This document shows positions 45,595 through 53,769 of a stretch of 64,000 nt of DNA, one piece after another. Position 1 is the first letter of the stretch. The number at the start of each line of letters is the position of its first letter. The notes under the pieces are model-generated. The model saw only the letters and a program-made list of their open reading frames with translations. It was not told the DNA's origin and made no database searches. Source of the stretch: an uncultured Odoribacter sp. (GTDB lineage: Bacteria > Bacteroidota > Bacteroidia > Bacteroidales > Marinifilaceae); assembly GCA_944321165.1 (NCBI GenBank), contig CALUKE010000003.1:186001-250000 (forward strand), read 5' to 3'. Position numbers and translations under genes: made by a program.

Positions 45595-46959
45595 ATGGTG
45601 GTAAAATCGAAAACGGTGTATGTCTGTCAGAATTGTGGCGCGAAGGAACCGAAGTGGACCGGTCGCTGCAAGGTTTGTGGAGAGTGGAATAGCTTTGTCG
45701 AAGAGGTAGAGGTGACAGGCAAAAGTCGTGGAAATGCTGTTATCGGAACGCCTTCATCGAAAGCTCTCCGTTTGTCTGAGATCAAGATAAATGCGGACGA
45801 GCGGATGGATACAGGTGATGAAGAATTAAACCGGGTATTGGGTGGAGGTATGGTACCGGGTTCAATGATTTTACTGGGAGGTGAACCCGGCATCGGAAAA
45901 TCTACCCTGGTGTTGCAGTTTGCGCTTCATTATCGGAACGGGACGGTATTGTATGTTTCCGGAGAAGAAAGTATTTCTCAGATTAAAATGAGGGCTCAGC
46001 GTTTGGGAGTGGATAATGACGAGTGTTTGTTTCTTTCCGGAAATTCCTTGGAAATGGTTTTGGAGCATGCCCGTGCAATTCAGCCTCGTTTGTTGATTAT
46101 CGATTCCATACAGACCCTGGCGACGGAAGCGGTAGATGCCATTCCCGGCAGTTTGTCGCAGATTCGGGAATGTACCAATACCCTTTTGCGATTCAGCAAG
46201 GAGAATACGATCTCTACCATCTTGATCGGGCATATTACCAAGGATGGACAGCTGGCCGGTCCTAAGATTTTGGAACACATGGTGGATACTGTCCTGCATT
46301 TTGAAGGTGATCAGCAGTATATGTACCGGATTTTGCGTTCGATGAAAAATCGTTTTGGATCGACTTCGGAAATTGGAATTTATGAAATGCTGCAATCGGG
46401 CTTGAGGCAGGTGACCAACCCTTCTGAGCTACTTTTATCCAATTATGACCAGGAATTAAGCGGAATCGCCGTTTCGGCGACGATTGAAGGGGTCCGTCCG
46501 ATTTTGCTGGAAGTTCAGTCTCTGGTATCGACTGCGGCCTATGGGGTTCCGCAACGCTCTGCTACGGGCTTTGATTTGCGTCGATTGAATATGTTATTGG
46601 CGGTGCTCGAAAAACGGGTCGGTTTCAAATTGGCCACTAAGGATGTCTTTCTGAATATTGCCGGTGGCATTCGGGTAAGCGATCCGGCATTGGATTTAGC
46701 TGTCGTTATGGCAGTATTATCTTCCAATATCGATGTGGCTCTTCCGGCGGACACGGTTTTTTCAGGCGAAGTCGGCTTGTCCGGTGAAATCCGGGCTGTC
46801 AGTAGGATTGAACAGCGAATTTCCGAAGCAGAGAAACTGGGTTTCAAACGGATTTTTGTTTCCATGGGCAATAAACGGGGACTGACTCGTCAGAATTCGC
46901 GTATCGAAGTGCAATTTGTTTCTAAAATAACCGATATTTGTCGTACTTTGTTCAGATAA
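45595..46959 (+). CDS. radA: DNA repair protein RadA
   Basis: A RecA-like ATPase that promotes branch migration during recombinational repair. It has 454 residues: N-terminal zinc finger (CQNCGAKEPKWTGRCKVCGEW), Walker A GGEPGIGKST near 97, the RadA-specific KNRFGS motif near 250, and a C-terminal Lon-protease-like domain with FNIAGG-type sequence (VFLNIAGGIRVSDPALDLAV). It is 12 bases after the PBP gene and probably shares its transcript. Confidence 0.96.
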   Translation: MVVKSKTVYVCQNCGAKEPKWTGRCKVCGEWNSFVEEVEVTGKSRGNAVIGTPSSKALRLSEIKINADERMDTGDEELNRVLGGGMVPGSMILLGGEPGIGKSTLVLQFALHYRNGTVLYVSGEESISQIKMRAQRLGVDNDECLFLSGNSLEMVLEHARAIQPRLLIIDSIQTLATEAVDAIPGSLSQIRECTNTLLRFSKENTISTILIGHITKDGQLAGPKILEHMVDTVLHFEGDQQYMYRILRSMKNRFGSTSEIGIYEMLQSGLRQVTNPSELLLSNYDQELSGIAVSATIEGVRPILLEVQSLVSTAAYGVPQRSATGFDLRRLNMLLAVLEKRVGFKLATKDVFLNIAGGIRVSDPALDLAVVMAVLSSNIDVALPADTVFSGEVGLSGEIRAVSRIEQRISEAEKLGFKRIFVSMGNKRGLTRQNSRIEVQFVSKITDICRTLFR

Positions 46960-46970
46960 TTGTGGAGAAC

Positions 46971-47002
46971 AAAAAAGGAAACCACTTGTAAGTGATTTCC
47001 TT
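46971..47002 (-). terminator. terminator of tRNA-Lys
   Basis: Arms 46975-46987 and 46990-47002 form a 13-bp stem that is complete on the minus strand (one G-U pair) and is followed by T6. It lies directly beyond the tRNA 3' end. It also gives a weaker hairpin after radA on the plus strand. Confidence 0.8.
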
Positions 47003-47006
47003 ACAG

Positions 47007-47079
47007 TGACCTCGGAGGGGCTCGAACCCTCGGCCCATTGATTAAGAGTCAATTGCTCTACCAGCTGAGCTACGAAGTC
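47007..47079 (-). tRNA. tRNA-Lys (anticodon CTT)
   Basis: Seventy-three bases fold as a tRNA: acceptor GACTTCG with CGAGGTC (one G-U pair), D-arm TAGCTCAGCTGGTAGAGCA, anticodon loop CTCTTAA in the stem TTGA/TCAA, and T-arm GGGTTCGAGCCCC. Discriminator A; the CCA end is not encoded. CTT reads AAG lysine codons. Confidence 0.97.
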
Positions 47080-47162
47080 ATCCTTTCAGTGCATACCGGA
47101 AATTTCCGTTTTGCGGGTGCAAATATGCAACAATATTTTTAATTCTCCAAAAATAAACCGAA

Positions 47163-47882
47163 TTAATCTTCCTTGATGTTGTGATATACGTTGGTAACGT
47201 CATCGTCTTCATCAAGTTTATCCAAAATTTTGTCTACTTCGGCTCGTTGTTCCGGAGTCAGTTCTTTGGTATCTGTCGGAATACGGGTAAATTCTCCGCT
47301 GACGATATCGTATTTGTTTTCTTCCAGGTATTTCTGGATGTTTCCGTAGGCATCGAAAGATCCGTAGATATTGATGACTCCGTCTTCGTCTTCAAAAATT
47401 TCATCTACTCCATAATCGATCATTTCCAGTTCGAAAGTTTCCGGATCGAAATCAGCGGGTTTGTTGATTTTGAAAACACATTTGCGTTCAAACATGAAAT
47501 CCAATGAACCGGTCGTTCCCAGTGAACCTCCGAATTTGGTAAATGCGTGCCGTACATTGGCAACGGTACGGGTATTGTTGTCAGTAGCAGCCTCTACAAC
47601 AATGGCGATACCGTAAGGAGCATATCCTTCGTAAGTCACTTCCTTGTAATCGGAAGTATCTTTGGAAATAGCTCGCTTGATGGCCCGTTCTACATTTTCT
47701 TTCGGCATATTCTCTGCCTTGGCATTCTGCATCAGGATTCGAAGACGGGTGTTATTGGCTGGGTCGGGTCCTCCGGCTTTGACTGCGATATCAATTTCTT
47801 TTCCGATTCTGGTAAAAGTACGGGCCATATTGCCCCATCTTTTCAATTTTCGTGCTTTTCGGTATTCGAACGCTCTTCCCAT
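47163..47882 (-). CDS. YebC/PmpR-family protein
   Basis: A 239-residue member of the YebC/TACO1 family, three alpha/beta domains. The start is MGRAFEYRKARKLKRWGNMARTF in part, followed by GGPDPANNTRLRILMQNAKAENMPKENVERAIKRA, all characteristic. Members have been described as DNA-binding regulators and, more recently, as factors that relieve ribosome stalling. Which applies here cannot be judged. It stands alone between tRNA-Lys and the divergent lipoprotein gene. Confidence 0.93.
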   Translation of the reverse strand: MGRAFEYRKARKLKRWGNMARTFTRIGKEIDIAVKAGGPDPANNTRLRILMQNAKAENMPKENVERAIKRAISKDTSDYKEVTYEGYAPYGIAIVVEAATDNNTRTVANVRHAFTKFGGSLGTTGSLDFMFERKCVFKINKPADFDPETFELEMIDYGVDEIFEDEDGVINIYGSFDAYGNIQKYLEENKYDIVSGEFTRIPTDTKELTPEQRAEVDKILDKLDEDDDVTNVYHNIKED

Positions 47883-47998
47883 AGTATATGTTTTAATTTC
47901 TTATTTTGTTGGAATTTACGGATGGCAAAATTACATTTTTTCGCTTAAAACTGAAAACTATGGATTAAAAAGTATCGGTTAATCCCAGTTTTTTATTC

Positions 47999-48006
47999 TA
48001 TCTTTG
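47999..48006 (+). promoter_or_regulatory. -7 element before the GH13-like lipoprotein gene
   Basis: TATCTTTG, 36 bases before the ATG at 48043. It includes the upstream TTG that could be mistaken for a start, which argues for the downstream ATG. Confidence 0.5.
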
Positions 48007-48042
48007 ATTGTTTATTGGAAATTCAACTTAAAACATTTATGG

Positions 48043-49629
48043 ATGAGAATATTGATTTTCATGATGTTACTTCTGGGTATGGCAGCTTGTAAAAAGCATT
48101 TGCTGCAGTTACCCGAGCAGCCGGCTATTGCAGGTTTGGCGAAACCGATTTTACTGCAGACAGATACAAATGTAGTGGAGTTGGGTGATTATTTTTTGGA
48201 TCCGACGGAAATAAAAAAGATTACTCCTGCTGACGGGCTGAAAATATATTGGGATAGAAAACATCAAAAATTGGCAATTAGCAGTGTGGATACTGTTTTT
48301 TGCTTGTCTTATATCAGCATTCGCTGTGGGAAATACGATTACAATATACCGGTGATCCGGCCAGGAGTGGATGTACATTTGCAGATCAGTGCTGCTGCAG
48401 TCAGGGGTGATACGATATTTGTCCGAAGTTCGGCACCTGTAGTTGAATGGGCTGTTTATTGGCAGAATTATAGGCTTGATCCGCCCTTCCTTTGTCCGAA
48501 AAAAGACAGTTTAGGGATAATTCTTCCGGTAATTGCCGACCAGTTGAGATATGCGAAACTGAGAATCTGGGCGAAGGACAGTATGGGAATATCGAATGAT
48601 GTAGTAATTCCCTTGCGAAGAGGAAAAGCGATTACGGCAGTGGAGCAGTTGAACAGTACGGATAAGGAATCGGCTTTTCTGTATGGTTTGGGAATTGACG
48701 GGAAATGCGAAACGGATGAAATGCTTTCCGATTCGATGGGAATAGTTTTTCATTCTCCTGTGTTTGCTACTATCGGACGACAGATGGAAAGAGGATATTT
48801 CCATGATTTAGGGGTAAATACGCTTTGTTTATCTTTTCTGCTACAGACGGACAGTTTGTGGGAGGATCTCGCTACTCTGACGGAAATGGCCAGACAGCAG
48901 CGGATAAATGTACTTTGGGATACAGTGGCTTCGCAGGTATTTTCGCAGACTTCCGAACCGTATTGGGAAAAGGGCGATTGGGCGCTATTCGATGAAGCAG
49001 TGCCTGTCTTTGCCCGTTCGAATATGGGTTTTGAAAAGTTGACACGATGGCTGGATAAAGAGTTCCGTTACCTGGGCATGAATGGTGACCGGGTTCATCC
49101 TTCCGGTTGTCCGCAAAAAAAACGTTTTGTCGTCTGTGTGGATGAATATGGCTCTTCGCTGTCTGAAGAACGGCAGGACACTTTGTGCCGGAAGTTATTC
49201 CAGTGGTTGGCTTTTAATGCGACAATTCCGGGTATTCCGATGATTTATGGCGGTGATGAAGTCGGCTGGCCGAAACAGGCATGGCTGCCACGAGCAGGAG
49301 ATTCCTGGATGGAAAGCCAATTGAATTTGAAAAGAAAGGTAGGGACATTGAATAAATTCCGAAGCCGGCAAATGGCATTGTTATATGGCAGTTTTATTCC
49401 ACTTCGGATCGAAAAGCGTCTTTGCGCTTATATGCGAACGTATTTGGGACAGCACGTATTGGTTGTTTTTAACAAGGGGAATGAGACCGTCACATTGAAA
49501 TTGGATTTGCCTTTGATGCAGGAGGAGGAAAATTTCCAGGCTTTGTTTGGAAGTCGCTTTAGCTATGACAAGGCAAAAATGATCTTGGATGTGCCGGCGA
49601 ATGGGGTAGAAATTTTCTATAATGAATGA
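48043..49629 (+). CDS. lipoprotein with eroded GH13 alpha-amylase domain
   Basis: A 528-residue lipoprotein (lipobox LLGMAAC, cysteine near 16). The middle third resembles the end of a GH13 barrel: GIPMIYGGDEVGWP, then NKFRSRQMALLYGSF and a C-terminal beta domain (QHVLVVFNKGNETVTLKLDLP). Catalytic regions are absent: the region I position reads NVLWDTVASQV without the N-H pair, the stretch that should carry the nucleophile and acid (regions II and III) is missing, and region IV reads CVDEYGSS. The N-terminal about 200 residues are beta-rich, perhaps Ig-like or carbohydrate-binding. It is probably not a hydrolase; a sugar-binding or structural role is a guess. Confidence 0.7.
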   Translation: MRILIFMMLLLGMAACKKHLLQLPEQPAIAGLAKPILLQTDTNVVELGDYFLDPTEIKKITPADGLKIYWDRKHQKLAISSVDTVFCLSYISIRCGKYDYNIPVIRPGVDVHLQISAAAVRGDTIFVRSSAPVVEWAVYWQNYRLDPPFLCPKKDSLGIILPVIADQLRYAKLRIWAKDSMGISNDVVIPLRRGKAITAVEQLNSTDKESAFLYGLGIDGKCETDEMLSDSMGIVFHSPVFATIGRQMERGYFHDLGVNTLCLSFLLQTDSLWEDLATLTEMARQQRINVLWDTVASQVFSQTSEPYWEKGDWALFDEAVPVFARSNMGFEKLTRWLDKEFRYLGMNGDRVHPSGCPQKKRFVVCVDEYGSSLSEERQDTLCRKLFQWLAFNATIPGIPMIYGGDEVGWPKQAWLPRAGDSWMESQLNLKRKVGTLNKFRSRQMALLYGSFIPLRIEKRLCAYMRTYLGQHVLVVFNKGNETVTLKLDLPLMQEEENFQALFGSRFSYDKAKMILDVPANGVEIFYNE

Positions 49630-49649
49630 ATGCGAGGATAACTAAACAA

Positions 49650-49674
49650 TGAATCCGCCGATTCGGCGGATTCA
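49650..49674. terminator. hairpin between convergent genes
   Basis: TGAATCCGCCG (49650-49660) and CGGCGGATTCA (49664-49674) are perfect 11-bp arms with a 3-base loop, between the lipoprotein gene and ahpF. T runs are weak, but the stem is G+C-rich and placed as a bidirectional terminator. Confidence 0.7.
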
Positions 49675-49680
49675 AAGAGT

Positions 49681-51243
49681 TTATTTTCTGGGAGAAAGGA
49701 TTCCTTTCATACGGTCTTCGAAAGCTGAAAGGGCAGCTTTGGCACCTTCGCCCATGGAAATGATGATCTGTTTGTAAGGGACTGTCGAAACATCTCCAGC
49801 TGCGTAAATACCGGTTGTATTTGTCCGGCAATGGGCATCGATGATGATCTCCCCGGCTCGATTGGTCGCGACGGTTTCCTGAAAGACTTGACTGTTGGGT
49901 GCCAGTCCGATCTGTACGAAAATCCCGTCCAATTCGATCAACTGTTCTTCGCCGGTAGTTCTGTTTTTTACCCGGAGACCAGTAACTTTTTCATGGTTTC
50001 CGACGACTTCGGTTGTTTGGGAATGGACGAATATTTCAATGTTCGGCAAGCTTTTGGCTTTGGTTTGTAGCACCTCGTCGGCCTTCAGCTCTTCCAGAAA
50101 TTCGAATACAGTGACTTTCGAACAGATTCCCGCCAGATCGATGGCTGCTTCTATGCCAGAGTTGCCGCCTCCGATCACCGCTACGTGTTTACCTTTATAG
50201 AAAGGTCCGTCGCAATGGGGACAGAAGGCTACACCTTTTCCGATGTATTCGCTCTCTCCGGGGACATTCAGGCGGCGCCAGTTGGCTCCGGTAGCAATGA
50301 TGACTGCCGGGGCGATAAATTTTTCTCCACCGCTGACAAACAGAGTTTTTCCCTGATCGGAATCGGTCAGTTTTTCCACTTTCCGATGTTCGTAAAGATC
50401 GATCGGATAATGTTGGATATGGGTACGTAAGGCATCTGCCAATTGATTCCCCGTGGTGTAAGGTACGGAAATCAGATTTTCTATACCGACGGTTTCTTTT
50501 ACCTGTCCTCCGATACGTTCGGCAATCAAAGCCACTTTGAGTCCTTTCCTGGCAGAGTAGATGGCTGCGGAAGATCCGGCAGGTCCTCCTCCGATGACGA
50601 GCAGATCGTATTTTTTTTCGCTATCTGCGGTCGCTATGGGCGTTGATCCATAGGTTGCTTCCAGTTTTTCCAGCAGTTCGCTGAGATCTCCTCGTCCGAC
50701 ATGTAAGAGTTTTCCGTCGGCAAAAACGGAAGGAACTCCCTGTATGTTTAATCGTTCGATTTCGGCCGGATGAATGGCTCCATCAACCATTTCATGTTCG
50801 ATTTGATGGTTCAAAATGGCCATTAGATTTAATGCTTGTACGACATCCGGACAGTTGGTACAGGTTAATGAAACATAGCTGCTTAAATGGATCGGCCCGC
50901 GAAGGGCTGCGATCCGTTTTTGTAAATTTTCATCGGGAATATTTTTCCCTTTACCGTCACTGTTCAGGATGGCCAGCACTAAAGAAGTGAATTCATGTCC
51001 ATTCGGTACTCCCCGGAATTTGATGCCTGTTTTCTGATCGTTTTTCAGCAATTCAAATTCCAGTCCATCCCCCTCTTCCAGCAGGCAATTGATTTTGTCC
51101 GAACATGCGGCTACATCTTCCAACAGTTCGATCAATTCTGAACGGTTTTCATGCTGGGCATGGAGCCGGATTCGGAAAGTGTATTGGGAATCCAGCGAGG
51201 CAAAAATACTGCGCAGCTGGTCTTTTAATGCTGTTTCTAACAT
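49681..51243 (-). CDS. ahpF: alkyl hydroperoxide reductase subunit F
   Basis: Transfers electrons from NAD(P)H through FAD and two disulfide centres to AhpC. The 520-residue protein has a tandem thioredoxin-like N-terminal domain with the redox pair CTNC near 130, then a thioredoxin-reductase-like part: FAD motif VIGGGPAGSSAAIYSA near 215, redox CPHC near 343, NAD motif VIGGGNSGIEAA near 357 and GIYAAGDVSTVPYKQI near 475. It lies 4 bases after ahpC, forming the usual ahpCF operon. Confidence 0.96.
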   Translation of the reverse strand: MLETALKDQLRSIFASLDSQYTFRIRLHAQHENRSELIELLEDVAACSDKINCLLEEGDGLEFELLKNDQKTGIKFRGVPNGHEFTSLVLAILNSDGKGKNIPDENLQKRIAALRGPIHLSSYVSLTCTNCPDVVQALNLMAILNHQIEHEMVDGAIHPAEIERLNIQGVPSVFADGKLLHVGRGDLSELLEKLEATYGSTPIATADSEKKYDLLVIGGGPAGSSAAIYSARKGLKVALIAERIGGQVKETVGIENLISVPYTTGNQLADALRTHIQHYPIDLYEHRKVEKLTDSDQGKTLFVSGGEKFIAPAVIIATGANWRRLNVPGESEYIGKGVAFCPHCDGPFYKGKHVAVIGGGNSGIEAAIDLAGICSKVTVFEFLEELKADEVLQTKAKSLPNIEIFVHSQTTEVVGNHEKVTGLRVKNRTTGEEQLIELDGIFVQIGLAPNSQVFQETVATNRAGEIIIDAHCRTNTTGIYAAGDVSTVPYKQIIISMGEGAKAALSAFEDRMKGILSPRK

Positions 51244-51247
51244 ATGA

Positions 51248-51814
51248 TCAGATTTTTCCTACTAAGTCAATACTCGGCTTCAGGGTTGCCTCTCCTTTTT
51301 TCCATTTGGCTGGACATACTTCTCCACTGTGAGTAGCTACAAATTGGGCCGCTTCGACTTTTCTCAAGAGTTCGTTGGCATCTCGTCCGATGTTGTTGTC
51401 GTGGATTTCGATCACTTTGATCTGCCCTTCCGGATTGACAACAAAAGTTCCCCGATATGCCATTCCTTCCTCTTCGATCATTACTCCAAACGCGCGGCTT
51501 AAAGCTCCGGTCGGATCGGCCAGCATCGGATATTTGATTTTCCGAATACTTTCAGAAGCATCATGCCAGGCTTTGTGTACGAAATGGGAATCTGTACTGA
51601 CAGAATAAATCTCTACGCCCATTTCCTGGAATTGTTCGTATTTCTCTGCCATATCGACCAGTTCGGTTGGACATACGAAAGTAAAATCGGCAGGATAAAA
51701 GAAGAAAATGGCCCATTTGCCTTTTACATCTTTGTCTGTAATCGTTTTGAACTGTCCGTTTTGAAATGCCTGTACGGTAAATTCCGGAATTTGTTTGTTA
51801 ATCATTGTTTCCAT
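51248..51814 (-). CDS. ahpC: alkyl hydroperoxide reductase subunit C
   Basis: A typical 2-Cys peroxiredoxin that reduces peroxides. It has 188 residues; the peroxidatic cysteine is in FTFVCPTEL near 49 and the resolving cysteine in GEVCPAKW near 168. The start may instead be the ATG at 51805 (MINKQIPEFTV), nearer the family N-terminus. The ORF is preceded by a minus-strand -7 element TATTTTTG (complement of 51855-51862). A 22-bp palindrome lies 90 bases upstream. Confidence 0.96.
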   Translation of the reverse strand: METMINKQIPEFTVQAFQNGQFKTITDKDVKGKWAIFFFYPADFTFVCPTELVDMAEKYEQFQEMGVEIYSVSTDSHFVHKAWHDASESIRKIKYPMLADPTGALSRAFGVMIEEEGMAYRGTFVVNPEGQIKVIEIHDNNIGRDANELLRKVEAAQFVATHSGEVCPAKWKKGEATLKPSIDLVGKI

Positions 51815-51854
51815 ATTCTTTGTTTTTAATTGTGATTATTCTTTCTTCTCGATA

Positions 51855-51886
51855 CAAAAATATATCAATTTATTCGATTAATAAAA
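51855..51886 (-). promoter_or_regulatory. candidate ahpCF promoter
   Basis: TATTTTTG (complement of 51855-51862) fits the -7 element; TTTT stands at the -33 position 20 bases upstream. Confidence 0.55.
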
Positions 51887-51903
51887 TATTTTCTATCGAT
51901 AAT

Positions 51904-51925
51904 ATTTATCAATCCATTGATAAAT
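51904..51925. promoter_or_regulatory. palindromic operator-like site between ahpC and the thioesterase gene
   Basis: ATTTATCAAT and ATTGATAAAT, perfect 10-bp arms with a CC spacer. It lies upstream of the ahpC promoter and just before the -7 element of the divergent thioesterase gene. In Bacteroides OxyR is known to control ahpCF; this dyad does not clearly match an OxyR site, so the binder is open. Confidence 0.6.
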
Positions 51926-51947
51926 CAAATGAGTCGAAAAGAAGCTT

Positions 51948-51955
51948 TATCTTTG
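51948..51955 (+). promoter_or_regulatory. -7 element of the thioesterase gene
   Basis: TATCTTTG. Its position inside the longest possible reading frame (from 51917) supports the later start at 52046. Confidence 0.55.
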
Positions 51956-52045
51956 TTGAGGTTTATCAAAACCAATTTTTTCATGTGTCGTCCTTTCGGA
52001 AAATTGAATGCAATAGATATACGAATGATAAAAAATAATGGATGT

Positions 52046-52450
52046 ATGAAAAGCTATATTTTTGAGATAGAGATGAAAGTGCGGGATTATGAATGTGACC
52101 TGCAGGCTGTCGTAAATAATGCGAACTATCAACATTATATGGAACATGCCCGGCATGAATTTCTGGAAGCGGCTGGGGCGAATTTTGGGGTGTTGCATCA
52201 GCAAGGTATTGATGCGATGGTTGCGCATGTAGAGATCGATTATAAAGTTTCGCTGATTAGCGGCGATCGGTTTGTGGTGAAGTTGAATATTGTCCGTGAA
52301 GGGGCTAAATTGGTTTTTTTGGAGGATATATACCGTTTATCCGATCAGAAACTTTGTGCACGCGGACGGGTGGAGTCTATTTGTGTGAAAGATGGAAAAC
52401 TGACTCGAGGGGAATTGTTCGATGAGATTTTTGCAGATTATTTGAAATAA
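52046..52450 (+). CDS. acyl-CoA thioesterase, hotdog fold
   Basis: A 134-residue hotdog-fold protein, starting MKSYIFEIEMKVRDYECDLQ. The pattern VRDYECDLQAVVNNANYQHYMEHARHEFL is that of the 4-hydroxybenzoyl-CoA thioesterase/YbgC/FadM group, with aspartate/asparagine (D-x2-x-V-N-N) in the active-site loop. It probably hydrolyses short or medium acyl-CoA thioesters. A promoter lies at 51948, so the more distal ATGs at 51917 and 51929 are not used. It is divergent from ahpC; no functional link is evident. Confidence 0.85.
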   Translation: MKSYIFEIEMKVRDYECDLQAVVNNANYQHYMEHARHEFLEAAGANFGVLHQQGIDAMVAHVEIDYKVSLISGDRFVVKLNIVREGAKLVFLEDIYRLSDQKLCARGRVESICVKDGKLTRGELFDEIFADYLK

Positions 52451-52473
52451 TTTGAAAAAAAAGGTCCATTTTG

Positions 52474-52504
52474 TTTGGAACAAAAGAAAAAAGCACTACT
52501 TTTG
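52474..52504 (+). promoter_or_regulatory. tRNA-Val promoter
   Basis: TTTG (52474-52477), a 19-base gap and TACTTTTG (52497-52504): a full match to the Bacteroidota -33/-7 consensus, 25 bases before the tRNA. Confidence 0.85.
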
Positions 52505-52529
52505 TACCCGCAATCGAACAGGATCGCAC

Positions 52530-52604
52530 GGGCGCTTAGCTCAGTTGGTTCAGAGCATCTGGTTTACACCCAGAGGGTCGGGGGTTCGAATCCCTCAGCG
52601 CCCA
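52530..52604 (+). tRNA. tRNA-Val (anticodon TAC)
   Basis: Seventy-five bases: acceptor GGGCGCT with AGCGCCC, D-arm TAGCTCAGTTGGTTCAGAGC, anticodon loop TTTACAC in the stem TCTGG/CCAGA, T-arm GGGGGTTCGAATCCC, discriminator A. CCA is not encoded. It is transcribed alone between its own promoter and terminator. Confidence 0.97.
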
Positions 52605-52607
52605 CTT

Positions 52608-52636
52608 CAGGAAGTCATTGCTGACTTCCTTTTTTA
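52608..52636 (+). terminator. tRNA-Val terminator
   Basis: AGGAAGTCA (52609-52617) and TGACTTCCT (52622-52630), perfect 9-bp arms with a 4-base loop and a T6 tail, a few bases after the tRNA. Confidence 0.92.
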
Positions 52637-52648
52637 TTTCTCCTGTTT

Positions 52649-53767
52649 TTATACAGGGATCAATTCGTAATTTTGTGTTCCGATTCCGATTTTTTCTGCG
52701 TGTTGAAGTCCTGCTTGCCAATTGGTATCGGGATGGATTAGGTGAAATTTGTCCGATCCGACCAGTCGTTCGTGCGGGTGGGAGTCTGCTAGTTTGTTCC
52801 CTCCGATTACAGGAGCCGCGATCACTAAATCTGCGCAGGCCTTGTCGAGAGCAACCGGATCGAATGAGGCCAGTATCCCTAAATCCGGGATGATGGCGGC
52901 ATCGTTGTGGTTCCAGCAGTCGCATTCCGGGGATACGTTCATGATAAAGCTGATATGGAAGTGAGGCTTGTCTTTCAGGACAGCCAGCGTATATTCTGCG
53001 ATTTTATAGTTCAGTCGTTCGGATGTGTCGTTCTCTCCCATGACGGCGGCATCATATTGGCAGAGTGCGACGCATTGTCCGCATCCGACGCATTGAGAGT
53101 AGTCGATGACCACCTGGTGCTGCTCATTAAAATGGATGGCGTGGTGGGCACAGTGTTTGATACAAATGCCGCATCTTTTGCAATTGTCGGTACGGATGAC
53201 AGGTTGCGAGGCTGAGTGTAATTCTAGTTTTCCACCGACACTGGCACAACCCATGCCCAGATTTTTCAGTGCACCTCCAAATCCAGTCTGCTCATGTCCT
53301 TTGAAATGGTTCATTGTAAGGATGATATCTGCATCTGCAATGGCGGCTCCGATTTTCGGGGCAGAACAATATTCTCCGTTGATTTTGATTTCACGGTATT
53401 CCGTGCCTTTCAGTCCATCGGCGATGATTACCTGGCACTGGGCGGAGATGGGATTGAAACCGTTTTCCATGGCGCTCTGCAGGTGATCGACGGCATTGGA
53501 CCGTTTGCCTGAATAAAGGGTGTTGCAATCGGTTAAAAAAGGCTTTGCTCCCAGCGAACGTAATAGTTGAACCAGACGAGCCGCATAATTGGGGCGTATG
53601 TAGGCCAGGTTACCCGGTTCTCCGAAATGAATTTTAATGGCAGTAAATTGGTTTTCGAATGAAATTTTGCTGATACCTGCTTTTCGGACCAGATGTTCCA
53701 TTTTATCCAACAGGTTGTTGCTGGGGGTGGTCCTTAAATTGGTGAAATAAACTTTTGCTTTTCCCAT
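52649..53767 (-). CDS. DUF362-domain protein with two 4Fe-4S clusters
   Basis: A 372-residue cytoplasmic protein from the ATG at 53767. The N-terminal DUF362 domain (about 1-190, IKIHFGEPGNLAYIRP, FKGHEQTGFGGALKNLGMG) is followed by a ferredoxin unit with two CxxCxxCxxxC motifs near 195-240 (CKRCGICIKHC and CVGCGQCVALC) and a second DUF362 part with CDCWN. The family is widespread in anaerobes and is annotated only as an Fe-S protein; an electron-transfer role is likely but the partner is not known. It follows the oxidoreductase gene by 2 bases. Confidence 0.88.
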   Translation of the reverse strand: MGKAKVYFTNLRTTPSNNLLDKMEHLVRKAGISKISFENQFTAIKIHFGEPGNLAYIRPNYAARLVQLLRSLGAKPFLTDCNTLYSGKRSNAVDHLQSAMENGFNPISAQCQVIIADGLKGTEYREIKINGEYCSAPKIGAAIADADIILTMNHFKGHEQTGFGGALKNLGMGCASVGGKLELHSASQPVIRTDNCKRCGICIKHCAHHAIHFNEQHQVVIDYSQCVGCGQCVALCQYDAAVMGENDTSERLNYKIAEYTLAVLKDKPHFHISFIMNVSPECDCWNHNDAAIIPDLGILASFDPVALDKACADLVIAAPVIGGNKLADSHPHERLVGSDKFHLIHPDTNWQAGLQHAEKIGIGTQNYELIPV

Positions 53768-53769
53768 GA

